This document shows, one piece after another, positions 20,287 through 33,211 of a stretch of DNA of 64,000 bases. The notes beneath the pieces were generated by a model that made no database searches, was not told where the DNA came from, and saw nothing but the letters and a program-made list of their open reading frames with translations. Numbering within the stretch: the stretch's first letter is position 1; each line of letters begins with the position of its first letter. Made by a program: the position numbers and the translations under genes. Source of the DNA: Aricia agestis (lineage: Eukaryota; Arthropoda; Insecta; Lepidoptera; Lycaenidae); assembly GCF_905147365.1 (NCBI RefSeq), contig NC_056409.1, positions 12,963,001 to 13,027,000 on the forward strand, given 5' to 3'.

Positions 20287-23200
20287 ATGGAAGGGCTACC
20301 TTCCGGCGATATTCAAGCCAAGTACCAGAAGCTAGCAGCGGAATATTCCAAGGTAAATCATAATTTACAGCCGTGTGCACTGTACTGGGTTAAATAAGTG
20401 ATAAATCTATAATTTCCGCTTACAGTTGAAAGTTCATGTGAAGGTGCTCAAGAAAGGGGTCTTAGACGAGCAGGCAAAATCCAATGAATTGCGGGAATTG
20501 CTTAAAGATAAGGAAAAAACATTGCGTAAAGGTGAACTTGAAATAGATTCTTTAACATTTAGAAATCAACAATTGACGCGCCGTGTATCCGTACTACAAG
20601 AAGAGCTGGAAAACATTCAAGTAAGTCAGAAATTAATATAATATAAGTAATTAATGTATATAATTAAGTAATTAAAAAAATATATGTAGCTTATTTTAAG
20701 TCGTATGTTGTGTTTGTCATGATTTGATGCTTCGTATGTTAGATTTAAGTGTAACTTATTAAACACTAGTGGAAACTTTTAATTGGCAATATAACTGTGT
20801 AACGTGTATGTCACTGTTGTTTAAAAATGCTGTGAGTTTTCATAAGAAAATAAAATAAATAAATAAAATAAGAATTAACTACAGTATACCAGCTGGCTCG
20901 ACTGGAGAAATACCACGGGCTCACAGAAAGCCCGGCGTGAAACACTGCTTGCATTGTGTTTCGCCGACTGCGTGAGTTTACCGGAGGCCCAATCTCCTAC
21001 CCTTTTCCCTTCCCTACTCTCTCCTATTTCCTGCCCTACCCTCCCCTATTCCCTTCCCTACCCTCCCCTATTCCCTTCCCTACCCTCCCCTATTACCCTA
21101 TTCCCTCTTAAAAGGCCGGCAACACACCTGCAGCTCTTCTGATGCTGCGAGTGTCCATGGGTGAGGGAAGTTACTTTCCATCAGGTGACCTGTTTGCTTG
21201 TTTGCCCCCTTATTTAATTTAAAAAAAAGTATTGTGCTACCAAATGTGTTACTGTGGTTATAACTAAACATCTTAGATGTCTTCAAATTTAATATATAAA
21301 ATTATGGTTTCTTAGGAAAACCTTGCTCAGCATTATAGTTGGGAAGGGGAAGAGGGGATTTCGGGATAAGCTCGAGCGTGTCATATTAAGGTTGTATAGG
21401 CTTCCGACATGTGTCTAGTTATCATGGTATAGAAATCAGATTTCTCACAACGTGGTGGGTTAATTTTTTTTTAAATATTGAAATGTCATCGGATCTGTCA
21501 GATTAAGATAGGGAATGTTTAGTATACCCCATAGAAGCTTCCATATAAAGCAGCCTGTAGGGACATTTTAAAATATAAAAAAATAAAGCTATCTAAGCTA
21601 TCTAAGCTTCGCAGATACTTTATTTTGCACTAAACTAAATGATTTAGTTCTTGTTGTCTAAAATATATTTATAATTAGCCTAAATAAGCAATTTTCTGGA
21701 TCAATTTTCTTTTTCAAAATTTTAAAATGGCTGCAGTTTCTGAACCCACCGCTAAAATAAAAAACGCTCTTATTTTTTTTTATCAGTTTTACCTAATGTA
21801 AAAAACCTACTAGGTCCATGACGCTCGAGTGACTACAAAATTAGCACCTTCCCCTCCCCTAGTATTAGGAAGCCTGGGGCTAAAAAAATCACATTGATAT
21901 ATTATGCAAATTAATATGATCTTGTTTCAGGCCAAACTTACAAAAAAATTAAAAGGCAAGGCTGAGGAAAAACAACTTCCAACAAACAGCTCTTCAACAT
22001 TTGATTCTGGGTTACTTCAAGAAGAATTACAGAAGAAAATTATTGAAAATGCCCAATTTGCTTCACAGGTAACTAAACTAAAGAGTTAATGAAACAAAAT
22101 TCAATTCCTTTTTTATAACAATTTGCGTGTAATAAATTTATAACTACAAAAATATGATATAGCTTTCAGACAAAACCTTTGAAATATCCCAACTCCAAGC
22201 TACTATTGATGATTACCATAGACAAATATGTGAAAGTGATAACAAATATAAATGTGAAATCGCCAAGTTAAAAAATAAAAATCAAGAGTTGCAGTTTGCA
22301 TTAGAAGAAGCACAAAAGGATAGAACGGGAAACATATCTAGAACACACTTATGTAGTCAGGCTGCCAGTTGTAATGGAGATTTCCTGTCAGAAGTTGGAA
22401 GCTTGGTAATATTATTTACTATTAACCCATCAATCCCCAAGCAGCAGCCGACTGCCACATAACAATTGAAAATCTATTGTGTCTGTTATACCCACAATAG
22501 AGGTGTTAAATATTGCCCACCCCTCCGAAACCTGTAACTAATTTACTGAGTGCAGTTAGTATTTTGCATTACTAACTGCACACTCAGTAACGAATATTTA
22601 CTCACTTATATTTTGTAATTCAATGAAAAATTTGACATATAATGTATGGGGCTTATTTAAAACTTCATAAAGTATTTGATGTTCAGCAGTTCTCCGAGTG
22701 CAGCAGTAAAAGATTCCTGGAGTCTATTATAAAAGCTCCAGACATTTCAGAGACTACTTTATGAAATGATAAACCACAAAGTTCTAAAGACTCGATTCAC
22801 AATTTCTGATGTTTCATTGAACATCAGAGAAATCATTCTATTCCATTATTCTATGAACATTTCACATAAATCAATGCTTTCTCACTGAACTGTAATATTA
22901 GGTTGTTTTAGCTTTATTGTTTTGTATCATTTCAGATGGGCAGTGAGGATGCCTTAAGTTCTGTAGATGATTTACATGTTAATGATCAACTCATCAATAA
23001 AGTACATACATTAGAACAGGTATTTTATTTTATATTTCACAGAATTCATATCAGTTCATCTCAAAAATATAGGTGATGAAGATACCAGTCATTTTTATAT
23101 TATATTTTTTTTATAGGAAAATCAAAAACTTCGGATGGAGTATGAAATGTTACAATTGGAAAACGAAAGTTTGAAATTAGAAATAGCCAAACATGTGTCC

Positions 23201-24868
23201 GCATCACAAAAACGTAGAGGAGAGATGCACGACTCTGGGGATTTCAATAGTTTTAATGAAACATCAGCAGGTTACATTTTAACAATATTTTACAAGAGAA
23301 CTAAAATCTAGAATAAGTATTCTTTTGTTTTGATATAACACATATTATATATATTTTTTTTAAATACTTAAAAAAATTGGAACAAAATGTTTCAGATGGA
23401 GATAATAGAGTCACAGGGCTTTTAGGGAGTTTGGAAGTTCCGTTCCTGATAAACCACGAACTTCAAGCGCGGGAAGAACGCATGCAGACATACTTTACAA
23501 ACAAGATCAGAGATCTCAACCAACAAAAAGACGAATTGAGGAGCAAGACTGAACATTATGTTAAAGAGGTATGTTTGATTCTCTTTCTTGTTATGTTGGA
23601 ATATGTAGCGGATGAAATTACATTATATTTTCTATTATTCTAGTGTGAGATGCTTCGACTCAGGTTTGATGAAATGGAGCTGGAGAAAGAGACTGACAAC
23701 AGAACAATACAGGATAAACACAACACTATCAGTAGGCTTGTAAGTCTCCATTTTTAAATTTATCCATCACTTTCAATTGCTTATTTCTAGAGATGTTCCG
23801 ATCATGACTTTGGCCGACTAGCCGACTAGCCGATTAGTCGGCTGCAAAGAAGCCGACTAATCGGCCGACTAGTCGGCCAAGCCGATCATGGTTTCGGAAG
23901 TTTCCGTAACGCTTTTTTACTGCTGTTTCGCGTCGTACACGCCGCCTGAAAACGTGTCGAATCGTGTTTAAAGTATGTTTACTTCGCGTACGTTACTTTA
24001 TTTTGTTTATCTACGATACAGTTGATGGTTTTCATTAAATATTTCATGTACATGAAATCTCTATTTATTAATACACATACTCAATTTGTTGTTAAAATTA
24101 TATTTACAAAAATATTTTTTTACTAGTAATTTCAGAAACAGTTCATTTAATTTTAAAATGTGTTACACTGATTGAGTGTGATCTGTACACATTATAAATA
24201 ATAATCAAGGTTTTTCTTTAATATAATTTCAATAATAGCAAAAAAGTAAAAAGCCGATTAGTCGGCGCTAAGATAATTTCTTCAATGCAAATACAAGCAC
24301 AAAATAGTTATAGAAGCGACATTCACAAATATGATTAATTATAAACAATTAAAATTAAACAATTAGGTATAATAATTTATTGATGAACATCATTACAATT
24401 TTATTTTCTAATCAATAATAAAAGTAATGCATCCGCATATGATTTGCATATAGCTGATACAAGCCAAACAAAATAATTTAAAAGTACAAGCGCGTATATT
24501 TGATTTGTGATACTTTTGTAGTCGGCGACTAGTCGGCGAATAGTCGGCGCTTTTTGCCGACTACAAAAGTGGCCAGATAGTCCGGCTTTACCGACAAGTC
24601 GGCACATCTAGTTATTTCTAATTTTTTGGCGAAATTGAGTTTTCTCAAAATCTTAAATAAATAAAGTTATCTTAACTAAAATATTTTGCCAAAACGTCCT
24701 GGCAACCACTTTTAATTTAAAAAAAAATTGTAGGAGGAGGAACTGCAGTCGACGTCACGGAACTACGAGCAGCAGCTGTCGGTGCTGTCGGAGCACGTGG
24801 CCGGCCTGCACGAGCAGATCGCCGCGCAGCACGACGCCATGCAACATCACGGCCACAGGAGGAAATAG
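20287..24868 (+). CDS. PPP1R21: PPP1R21-like coiled-coil protein (FERRY complex subunit), short form
   Basis: Nine exons: 20287-20352, 20426-20620, 21931-22068, 22163-22405, 22936-23019, 23117-23270, 23396-23568, 23644-23739 and 24734-24868. Splice borders and phases agree and give 427 residues. The N-terminus (AKYQKLAAEYSKLKV, VLKKGVLDEQA, EIDSLTFRNQQL) matches the KLRAQ domain of vertebrate PPP1R21, and the C-terminus (RNYEQQLSVLSEHVAGLHEQI) matches its last coiled coil. In vertebrates this is a subunit of the Rab5-binding FERRY complex on early endosomes, which carries mRNA. The vertebrate protein is about 780 residues; the whole central helical domain is absent here, and no exon for it is visible in the introns. 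Nearly all the remaining sequence is coiled coil. Intron 2 (1.3 kb) and intron 8 (1.0 kb) contain repeats. Confidence 0.85.
20874..21225 (+). repeat. Dispersed lepidopteran repeat with C-rich minisatellite, PPP1R21 intron 2
   Basis: Contains about three copies of a 24-bp unit (CCCTACCCTCCCCTATTCCCTTCC, 21000-21105), then AAAAGGCCGGCAACACACCTGCAGCTCTT...CCATCAGGTGACCTGTTTGC ending in an A-rich tail. A related 3' part is at 60595-60705. It looks like the 3' part of a LINE or SINE family. Confidence 0.6.
23788..24610. mobile_element. hAT-like element in PPP1R21 intron 8, 823 bp
   Basis: Ends are TAGAGATGTTCCGAT on the left and an imperfect inverse (GTCGGCACATCTA) on the right. The flanking 8-mers CTTATTTC and GTTATTTC agree at 7 of 8 positions. 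Both ends carry arrays of GCCGACTA-type motifs, typical subterminal repeats. The right-centre holds a segment that also occurs, inverted, downstream of the gene (26003-26257). No transposase is encoded. Confidence 0.78.
24273..24505 (-). repeat. Segment inverted with respect to 26003-26257
   Basis: By eye about 95 percent identical, as reverse complement, to 26003-26257, apart from one indel-rich block around the GCTATATGCAAATC segment. It lies within the hAT-like element in intron 8 of PPP1R21. Confidence 0.8.
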
Positions 24869-27480
24869 CACCACCAGGTTACGTCATTAAACTTTTTTTC
24901 TGGAAAGCTCAAGCCATTACGGTTGGCCGTGTCGCGTAATATTTTTTTTCTACATTCGGCTCAAGCCACAATAGCACACGCCACTGAGTATGACACAAAT
25001 TCGGATTTCGGATGGGATCATGTTGCGATCTGAATGAGTTGTAAGACATTATAATCATGTTTTAATATTACTCCTAATTATTGTTGTATGGTTTGAGCTT
25101 TAAGTTTCACGCCCAAAATCATTGGCGATACAATCAGGGATTATTTAATATTTATTAATTTCTTATTTTTACGAAATTTAAAATTGCCTTTTTAAATAAA
25201 ATAACAGCGTTATGGAGATAACCATCAAGGTCTTTGGAGATAATACATTCCGTCTCATGTTTCGCTATGACTCTACCCTCCATGACGTATTCTTTATAAT
25301 ATAATTATGGCTGTATTCATTGCTATGTCAACACATAATTATTTACTTTGTAAATGTGAGTGTTTTTGTCAATATGTACATAGATAATGTAAAATGTTCT
25401 ATATTGTCCAGTAATTCGTAAATTTTAATGGTTAAACATTATAAATGGACACATTTTTACAAAATAGTTTTAATGAAAAATATAAAGATAATAGATGTAA
25501 GCCTGTTTTATTAGAGGACATTCGCCAGATCTGACAATTTCATACAAAATTTTGTTTCTATTGAATGTTTCGTCTACATTTCAGAAATTAAGTAAAAAAT
25601 GGCTAAGGTCTTTAATTAATAGGTAAAGGATTTGAAAACTGTCTGATTGTATTAAAAATCTTAGTTCAGCAAACTGTAGTATTTTTTGTAGGTAATTTCA
25701 AAGTATATATACACTGTTATAAATATTAAATGTTTTTGCTCGATGAAATATGATTAGAACGCATGGGTGTACCCAGGTAGGGGCAGGGGGGAGGACCGTC
25801 TTCTCGAAACAGATATGCTGTCCCTAGCTAAAATCCTGGGTAGGCCCATCTCAGAATGTATACTTTGCGGTGCTTTATGTTTTAGTTTAGACATATTTTT
25901 ATTAAGAAGCATTCCTCAGCACTAAGTAAGGCCTAATTTTATACTGAACTACCTTTGTGTATTATTTTATTGGCTAGTGATTATCACATAGTTCTTAAAT
26001 TTAATCAAATATACGCGCTTGTACTTTTAAATTACTTTGTTTGGCTTGTATCAGCTATGTACACATCAATAAATTTCCTTGGACATTAACAATAATATTG
26101 CTTTACTTTTATTATTGATTAGAAAATAAAATTGTAATGATGTTCATCAATAAATTATTATACCTAATTGTTTAATTTTAATTGTTTATAATTAATCATA
26201 TTTGTGAATGTCGCTTCTACAACTATTTTGTGCTTGTATTTGCATTGAAGAAATTATGTGCTTAGTTACCGTCACCAATTTTAAGGGTAAAATGTAATCT
26301 CTTTACTCATTTTATGTAATTTGAGTCTTGAGAAATATGTTCTAAAACTGAGTTATATTGACCCGTCAAGCAAACACCAATAGTAATTGTAAAACAAGAA
26401 AAAAGTGTGTAAAAGTTGAAAAAATATTGATGAAATTAGAAAGTATTCTCCCTCACTAATAAAAATATATTATTACCTTTAAGCAACTGTTTAAGATGTC
26501 TGCGTCTGTCATCTGACGTTTTCAATATTTCATACAAAGACAAACAGACATAATAGGTATTCGCTTTGTTAATATTTTTATTAGTAAGGAGGATACTTTA
26601 TAATTTAAATATTGCCCTAGAGCAGGTAACTTAAAGCAGATATAGATAGTGTCTGAAACTTAGACATCTTCAATTTATGTATTTTTTTTTATATTTCAGG
26701 ATTTAAGGCTGCTTTACATTACCAGCTTCTGCGTCATAATCTGTACAGAATAATATTTATGATTATAATCAATCTGGAAGCAGAATTATTGTAAGATCTC
26801 CAAGAAGTTGAGATTCTATTGTGTATAACTTTTACATGTTGAATCATAAATTAACTCTATATTAATATACATTGTTTATTTATAAATATTAATGAAAATA
26901 AATTAATTTGAAGTCAATTATTGTATATGTATTATTTTAATTTTTAACTCTTGATAGATTTTTCTCGAGGAACCCAAGGTTTAGAGCGTAACAACTCTTA
27001 GTCATCTTGTAGACAAGAGCTATAATAATAAACTTAGGGTGGTCACTCATTTACCGTTTCGATCCGTTGCAAATGAGCTGGTGACAACTGGTTTCTTAGT
27101 AAGCAAATAAAAGACCCCATCTAAAGACCCCTTCTGTTAGAAAGTGCAAATATATCAAATGTGCTCGATTGATTTTTCCTTAGATCAAATGTATTCTAAA
27201 ATTGAAATTAAAAATATGAAATTTATTTATGGATGTGTATTGTGTATTCACCTTGTGGACTGTTATCTTATCTGGCTATTTCTATTTATTTGCGTTCACA
27301 TTGCGCCAAACATTCGTGTCTCTTTTAAAATATTACTGTGTAAAATAAAATTACTTAGTAATACATAATATTTCGACTCTCGTGCAAATATTTTGTATTC
27401 AATATTTTTGACGCAAATGGTCGCAAATTAGTTCAATCTTTCTTCGAACTTAAACTGCCGGAAGATCTGATAGTGTAATA
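24869..27480 (+). other. 3' flank of PPP1R21, no further gene
   Basis: AT-rich sequence. Possible 3'UTR ends include AATAAA words near 25600 and 26900. TTTCAG followed by sequence lacking an open frame lies at 26697. Contains the inverted segment at 26003-26257 and an unclassified GGTGTACCCAGGTAGGGG / CCTGGGTAGGCCC pair at 25765-25850. I see no protein-coding exon. Confidence 0.4.
26003..26257 (+). repeat. Partner of the inverted segment at 24273-24505
   Basis: Shares AATCAAATATACGCGCTTGT, GGCTTGTATCAGCTAT and a long tail to TTGCATTGAAGAAATTAT with the reverse complement of the intron 8 segment. No hAT ends are seen around this copy. Confidence 0.8.
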
Positions 27481-27654
27481 AAACAAAAATACTAAATCAG
27501 TTCTACGTGAGCGATCACAACGGACGCGCGTGTATCACTCCGCTTACCGTGTAGTAGGCATTCGCGACCGGACTTGTTTACGTTCACAGTGATAAGGAAT
27601 ATACGAGTACTTTAGTGAATAGGGTATCTCCTGGAAACAGGAGACCCTTTAAAA

Positions 27655-29052
27655 ATGTCGATAAACCCCAAGTTATGTGCAAACCCAACGTCTCTAATTA
27701 ACCCTCAGTTGTCAACGTCTCAAATCAACCCAATGTCTCAAATAAACACAATGTCTCAGTTACCTACTAGTCAATCTACTAGTTACGCAAACGTGACGTC
27801 GTCTACCTGTTACCCCAAGAAGGATCAAGTGATAATATTGGATTCAATAGAAGGAATTCAGTTAAGAGCACGGAGCTAAGAGTATACATTGTTGCCTTAG
27901 CCACGTTAGATCCATCGACGGCTATCAGATTTGTATCTCGTATTTCAAATGCGCGAGTCTGTGTATACTTGGACAGTAAGAAAACAGCGGATAATTTAAT
28001 TGACAATAATAAAAGAATTAATGTTCAAAACAACAGCCTCGAAATTAAGCCTTTGATAACCAGAAACAAAAGAATAGTCTTATCCAACGTATGCCCGGTT
28101 ATACTTACCTAACTTGTTAATAGAACAAAAATTCGGAGAATTGAATATTAAAATTATATATGTCTCAAATATCATTTATGAAAATCGGAGCAACCGAGCC
28201 TAGTTTTTCCCATATTTTAAGCTTCATGATATAAAGCTTAAAATATGGGAAGATGATATAAAGCTGTCTCCTGAAGCTTTTCAGCTTCAGGAGACAGCTT
28301 TATATCAGCCCAGAGGATGAGACATTGCTTCCTGAATCCATCCAAATAACATTTGAAGGAACTAATTACTGGATTTATATATCTACTGATTCATTAAAAT
28401 GTTTTACCTGCAATTCTATGGGCCATATAGCTAAGAACTGTAAACAAGGTCTTACTATTTCTCCAACTATTGAAACCGAGTCGCCCCTAGTCGTTGAAAA
28501 TAATATCAATGATGACATTACGAACACCGCCATAGTTTTACCTACTGTCTTAGATATTCCAAGCCCACATTTCCAAGACCAAAAAGGAATAAAAAGAATT
28601 CATTCGGCTACCCGCTAGTGAGACATCGAATACCTATTGAAGTTCCTAAGAATGACAAGATAGAAGAAGACAGTGAAATCATGGATGAAACTGACGAATC
28701 CAGTAGCAATATGTCTATTGAAGAAAAAAAAACTAAAATTAAGAAGAAGATAAAAAGAAGTGATTCAAGAACGGACAAGGAAGTATGGAGAACGATCGAA
28801 AGCTGTATACACGAACTCAACAAAGATAAGGACTTTCCGATTAATTTAGACCAATTTATTAGCCTACTTGATAATTCACGTGGTAAATTGCATATAAAAG
28901 AATTAGTTAGTTTTTATACTGATAATGTTAAGGATTTAATCAAAATGTGTAATTTACTTCATTGTAAAATGAACAAAGGTCTCAAAAATAGATGTTCAAG
29001 ACTGACTAGGAAATTACATGAATTGTTACGGGAGTCAACCATTGAAAAATAA
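27655..29052 (+). pseudogene. LINE ORF1 (gag-like) with CCHC knuckle
   Basis: Starts at the ATG at 27655 and runs to 27879, then shifts frame; sequence resembling the RRM-like core of LINE ORF1 proteins (RFVSRISNARVCVYL, RIVLSNVCP) continues to about 28200. A local hairpin insertion breaks it at 28209-28306. From 28325 the frame gives WIYISTDSLKCFTCNSMGHI with a CCHC zinc knuckle (C-x2-C-x4-H-x4-C), and a charged C-terminal part continues 28618-29052. It binds the element's RNA in intact relatives. Confidence 0.8.
28209..28306. repeat. Two adjacent fold-back hairpins in LINE ORF1
   Basis: Hairpin 1 has 16-bp arms (28209-28224 and 28234-28249; CCCATATTTTAAGCTT and inverse). Hairpin 2 has perfect 23-bp arms (28255-28277 and 28284-28306) with a 6-base loop. 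Both share GATATAAAGCT. They look like local inverted duplications of ORF1 codons rather than separate insertions. Confidence 0.85.
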
Positions 29053-29093
29053 GTATTATTTGCATATACAAACGTTTACTTTTACATATTTTC

Positions 29094-29127
29094 GCTTATA
29101 TATATAATATATATATATATATATACA
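29094..29127. repeat. TA microsatellite
   Basis: An AT dinucleotide run directly left of MITE family A copy 2; a shorter TATATA run also follows its right end, so the insertion was into a TA-rich site. Confidence 0.8.
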
Positions 29128-29385
29128 GTGTGTAACAAAAATAAGTGATAATACTTTAGGGTGTGTACGTGTTCCTTGTAGAGAGTTCACTGTGAAAGTA
29201 GCAGTTCTGAAAGACGAAAAAAAATTTTCACTTTTGTATGGGTAAGCGAGCGTCACGAGTTTCCCCATACAAAAGTGAAAAAAAAATTTGGTCTTTCAGC
29301 GCTGCTACTTTCACAGTGAACTCTCTACAAGGAACACGTACACACCCTAAAGTATTATCACTTGTTTTTGTTACACCCTGTATAT
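29122..29385. mobile_element. MITE family A, copy 2
   Basis: TATACAGTGTGTAACAAAAA to its inverse at GTTACACCCTGTATA, with nearly the same interior as copy 1 (TGATAATACTTTAGGGTGTG, TGAAAGTAGCAG). Inserted between ORF1 and ORF2 of the LINE. Confidence 0.85.
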
Positions 29386-29457
29386 ACTTATATATATATA
29401 TTTTTTTTTTTTTATTTTTTTTTTGTTATACTTATTAGTTTATTACTTATACTATTA

Positions 29458-32400
29458 TGAACATATTACAATGGAATGTAAATGGATACTTACTTCAGAC
29501 GATTAGAATATATCAAGTTATTGATAAGTCGTGTTAACCCTACTTGCATTTGTTTACAAGAAACTAACTTCAGTAATCATTGTGGGTCTCTTCAAGGATA
29601 TCAGGGTTTTTTCAGGAACAGAACATCGGGTAACAGAGCGAGTGGTGGTGTTGCTATATTTGTTAAGCCACACACAATCGCGGAAGAAATACAATTCACA
29701 ACAAATATCGAACCTATAGCTATAAAAGTTAAGGTACCGTTATCACTCATAATATGCAATGTTTATCTCCCTAATAGTCAACAACTTAATTTACACGATC
29801 TAAATGTATTGATAAGACAACTTCCCATTCCATTTATTTTATTAGGCGATTTTAACTCACATAATTTTTATTGGGGTTCTCAAAAATGCGATACTAGGGG
29901 TAGGATAATAGCACAATGGATTGATCATAATGACAACATGATTTTATTGAACAATGGACAGCCTACACATTTTGATAGTAACACAGGTCGCACTAGTATT
30001 ATAGATTTAGCGGTAGCTTCACAAATTATAGTATCATAATATTTTGATTGGAACGCTATTGACGAACTATATGACAGCGACCATTTTCCAATTTTGATTA
30101 GATCCCGTACGTCAGACTTAGATTACGTGAAATGCCCAAAAAATGGAAGTTTGATAGCGCTAACTGGGAAACATTTCAAGAAGAGATTAATAAAAACATA
30201 AATAAATTACCGTCTTTAAGTGAATTAAATAATTATTCGATTAATAATATCATAGAAAATTTTACAAACTTAATATTAGAATCGGCTGATAAATCGATAA
30301 GTACCCAAAACATCCGGAATTATAAGGAAAAATAATCTCCCCTGGTGGAACGAAGAATGTAAAAAAGCAGTAAAAGATTATAAAAAAGCATTTAGGAAAT
30401 TTAAAAAACAAGCTCATAATTTAGATAACAGCATTAAGTACATACAAAATAGAATATAAGAAAAAAAGATCACAGTGTCGAAGATTTCTTAAAGAAACTA
30501 CCTAAGAAAAAATATTGGGAAAATTGGGTTTCATCGATTACTCCAAAATCCTCAATAAATGATATGTGGAAGAAAATTCTCTGCTTAGATAAAAATAAAA
30601 AAAGAATAAATACCTACAATAACGTTAGAAAAAAAGAAAATGATTGTTTCGCGTCAAGTCCCGCTGAAGTGTCAGATTTATTAGCTAGAACCTTTTCTAG
30701 TAATTCAAGCTGCAATAATTACGACAAAAATTGTATTATGTACTTACAAAAATAGTCAAGAATTGTTATTTAACTTTAACACTTCTGATAACCTAAGCCC
30801 AATTAACAGCGATATATATTTACATGAACTGTTAGCGGTACTCTCCAAAGTTGGTAATACTAGTCCAGGTCCAGACAATTTACCCAACACTATAATAAAA
30901 CACTTACTTAATAGTGGAATTCAATATTTATTACAAATATATAGATAATCATATATGGACAAAACAAGTGTTTCCAGATAATTGGAGGGAAGCTGTTGTC
31001 ATTCCAATACTGAAGCCTGGTAAAATACCTACTTCAACACTAAGCTATAGACCTATTTCATTGACATGCAATTTATGTAAAATTTTAGAGAAAATTATTA
31101 GTAAAAGGTTAAGGTGGTATCTAGAAATTAACAACTACTTATCTCAATATCAGTACGGTTTTAGACAGTATCGATCAACATATGACCATTTAATTAATTT
31201 AGAATCTGAAATATTAGATAATTTTGTAAATGATAACTATACTATTATCATAGCTTTAGATATCGAAAAGGCCTATGAAATGGTCTGGAAACCGAGAATA
31301 TTAAAATAACTTAATGATATGGGAATAAAAGGAAATATGTAGCTTTTATCAAAAACTTTCTTTGCGACAGGAAAATTAGAGTCAGACTAAATGAAATTTT
31401 ATCTGATCCCCAAATTTTAGAAAACGGTTTACCTCAGGGATCTGTATTGAGTGTTGTTCTATTTTTGATCGCAATTAACGATGTTCTTTCTTGTTTAGTT
31501 AGACCGGTAAAGGGTTTTCTATTTGCGGATGACCTAACAATTACTTGTAGTGGTCGATCTCTCGAACCAATCATAAAACTTCTTCAAAATGTATTAAATA
31601 GACTACAAGAATGGGCTATGGAAACAGGATTCAAATTTTCAAAAACTAAAACGGAATTTATAATAGTAAGCAAAGAGAGGAATAAAACAAGAAACATAAA
31701 TTTAACATTAAATGGAATTAAAATTAAAGAAGTTAAAAACTTGAAAATTTTGGGACTAACATTTGATAAGAAAATGACATGGATTGATCATATTAATAAC
31801 TTAAAATCGGAATGTTACAAAAGATTAAATATTTTAAAAGTGCTGTCATCTAAAAAATGGGGAGCTGATAGAAATTGTTTATTACAAGCTCATCAATCTA
31901 TAATCAAACAAAAAAAGTCTATAATATATGATTCTGCTCAAAAACGTGCCTTACAGTCGTTGGAAGCGATTCACAATCAAGGTCTTAGACTAAGTATCGG
32001 TGCATTTAAAACAAGTCCAGTTAAAAGTATTTTAGCCGAATTAGAAGACATGCCGCTAGAATTCAGAAGAAAAGAATTAGTTATTATGTTCTCAATGAAA
32101 ATTTTATCAAGACCTCAGAATCCGACATACAATTACTATGTAAAGTCATCAATATTAGACTCCCAGTATGAACTTAAGCCCAAATTAATACACCCTTTTC
32201 ATATTAGAGCTGCTAAATATTTGAGTGAGCTAAATATTGATATCCCACCAATATATAAGGAAATTATATCTCCTCTTAAACCCTGGGATAAGCATGACTT
32301 GCCAGTAAACCTCGAAATGTCAAAATATCAAAAAGAACAAACACCACAGTATATATACAAAAATCTATTTCACGAACTTAATAATAAATATACTGATCAT

Positions 32401-33211
32401 ACCTATTAAAATCTACACTGACGGTTCGGTTATGAATGAAAAATCTGGATGCGCGGTAGTATTTGATAGTGAAATTTATAGATATAGATTAAGGGATTAT
32501 TTCTCTGTATTCAGTTGTGAAGCAACGGCGATTCTTAAAGCTTTAAACATTAATAAAAATAGTTCTATTAACCAAAAATACATAATCTATACTGATTCAA
32601 AGTCATGTTTGACGGCAATAGTTAACGATACTAACAATACGCCTGTTATAAAAGAAATAAAATTATTAATTATAAGTCTCATAGAAGATAAATATAAATT
32701 ACAATTAATATGGATACCAAGTCACCAAGGTATATCCGGCAATGATAAAGCAGATTTAGGAGCTAAAAATGCTACAAACGAAAGTATTATTTGCGATTCT
32801 ATCAGCTCATCCATATTTGATTCAAGAAAACATGTAAGATATAAAATAAAAAATTTATGGAATCATAATTGGAAAATAAATAATACAAGTAAGTTGCTAC
32901 ATGTTAGAGATGCAATCTTTGATAAATCACCAATCTCATTTGCCTGTACAAATGACCAAACAGTTATAACTAGACTACGCATTGGTCACACGAACATAAT
33001 ACATATACATTTAATTACCAAACAAAATGTAAAGAAGTGCAAGTGTGGAGCTGAATTATCAGTTTCTCATTTACTCATTGAATGTGTAAAATTTAATTTA
33101 CAAAAGAAATTAAGTAATCTTCCTGATAATTTAAAAGAGTGTTTGAATGGAAAATGTTGTAATTGTACTTTAAAATATTTGAAATTGATTAATATGTATA
33201 AATGTATTTGA
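29458..33211 (+). pseudogene. LINE ORF2: endonuclease, reverse transcriptase, RNase H
   Basis: The start is probably the ATG at 29458 (MNILQWNVNG), shifting frame after about ten codons. The endonuclease follows at 29482-30039, with CLQETNF, LLGDFNSHN and the later SIIDLAV block. RT fragments lie at 30763-31309 (KPGKIP, YGFRQYRSTYDH, ALDIEKAYE) and 31447-32409, with the catalytic FADD box at 31522-31533. The RNase H domain at about 32408-33211 has TDGS, YTDSKSC and IPSHQGISGNDKAD, followed by a CKCGAELSVSHLLIEC zinc-like tail. Breaks occur near 29480, 30040, 30340, 30760, 30950, 31310 and 32409. Confidence 0.88.
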
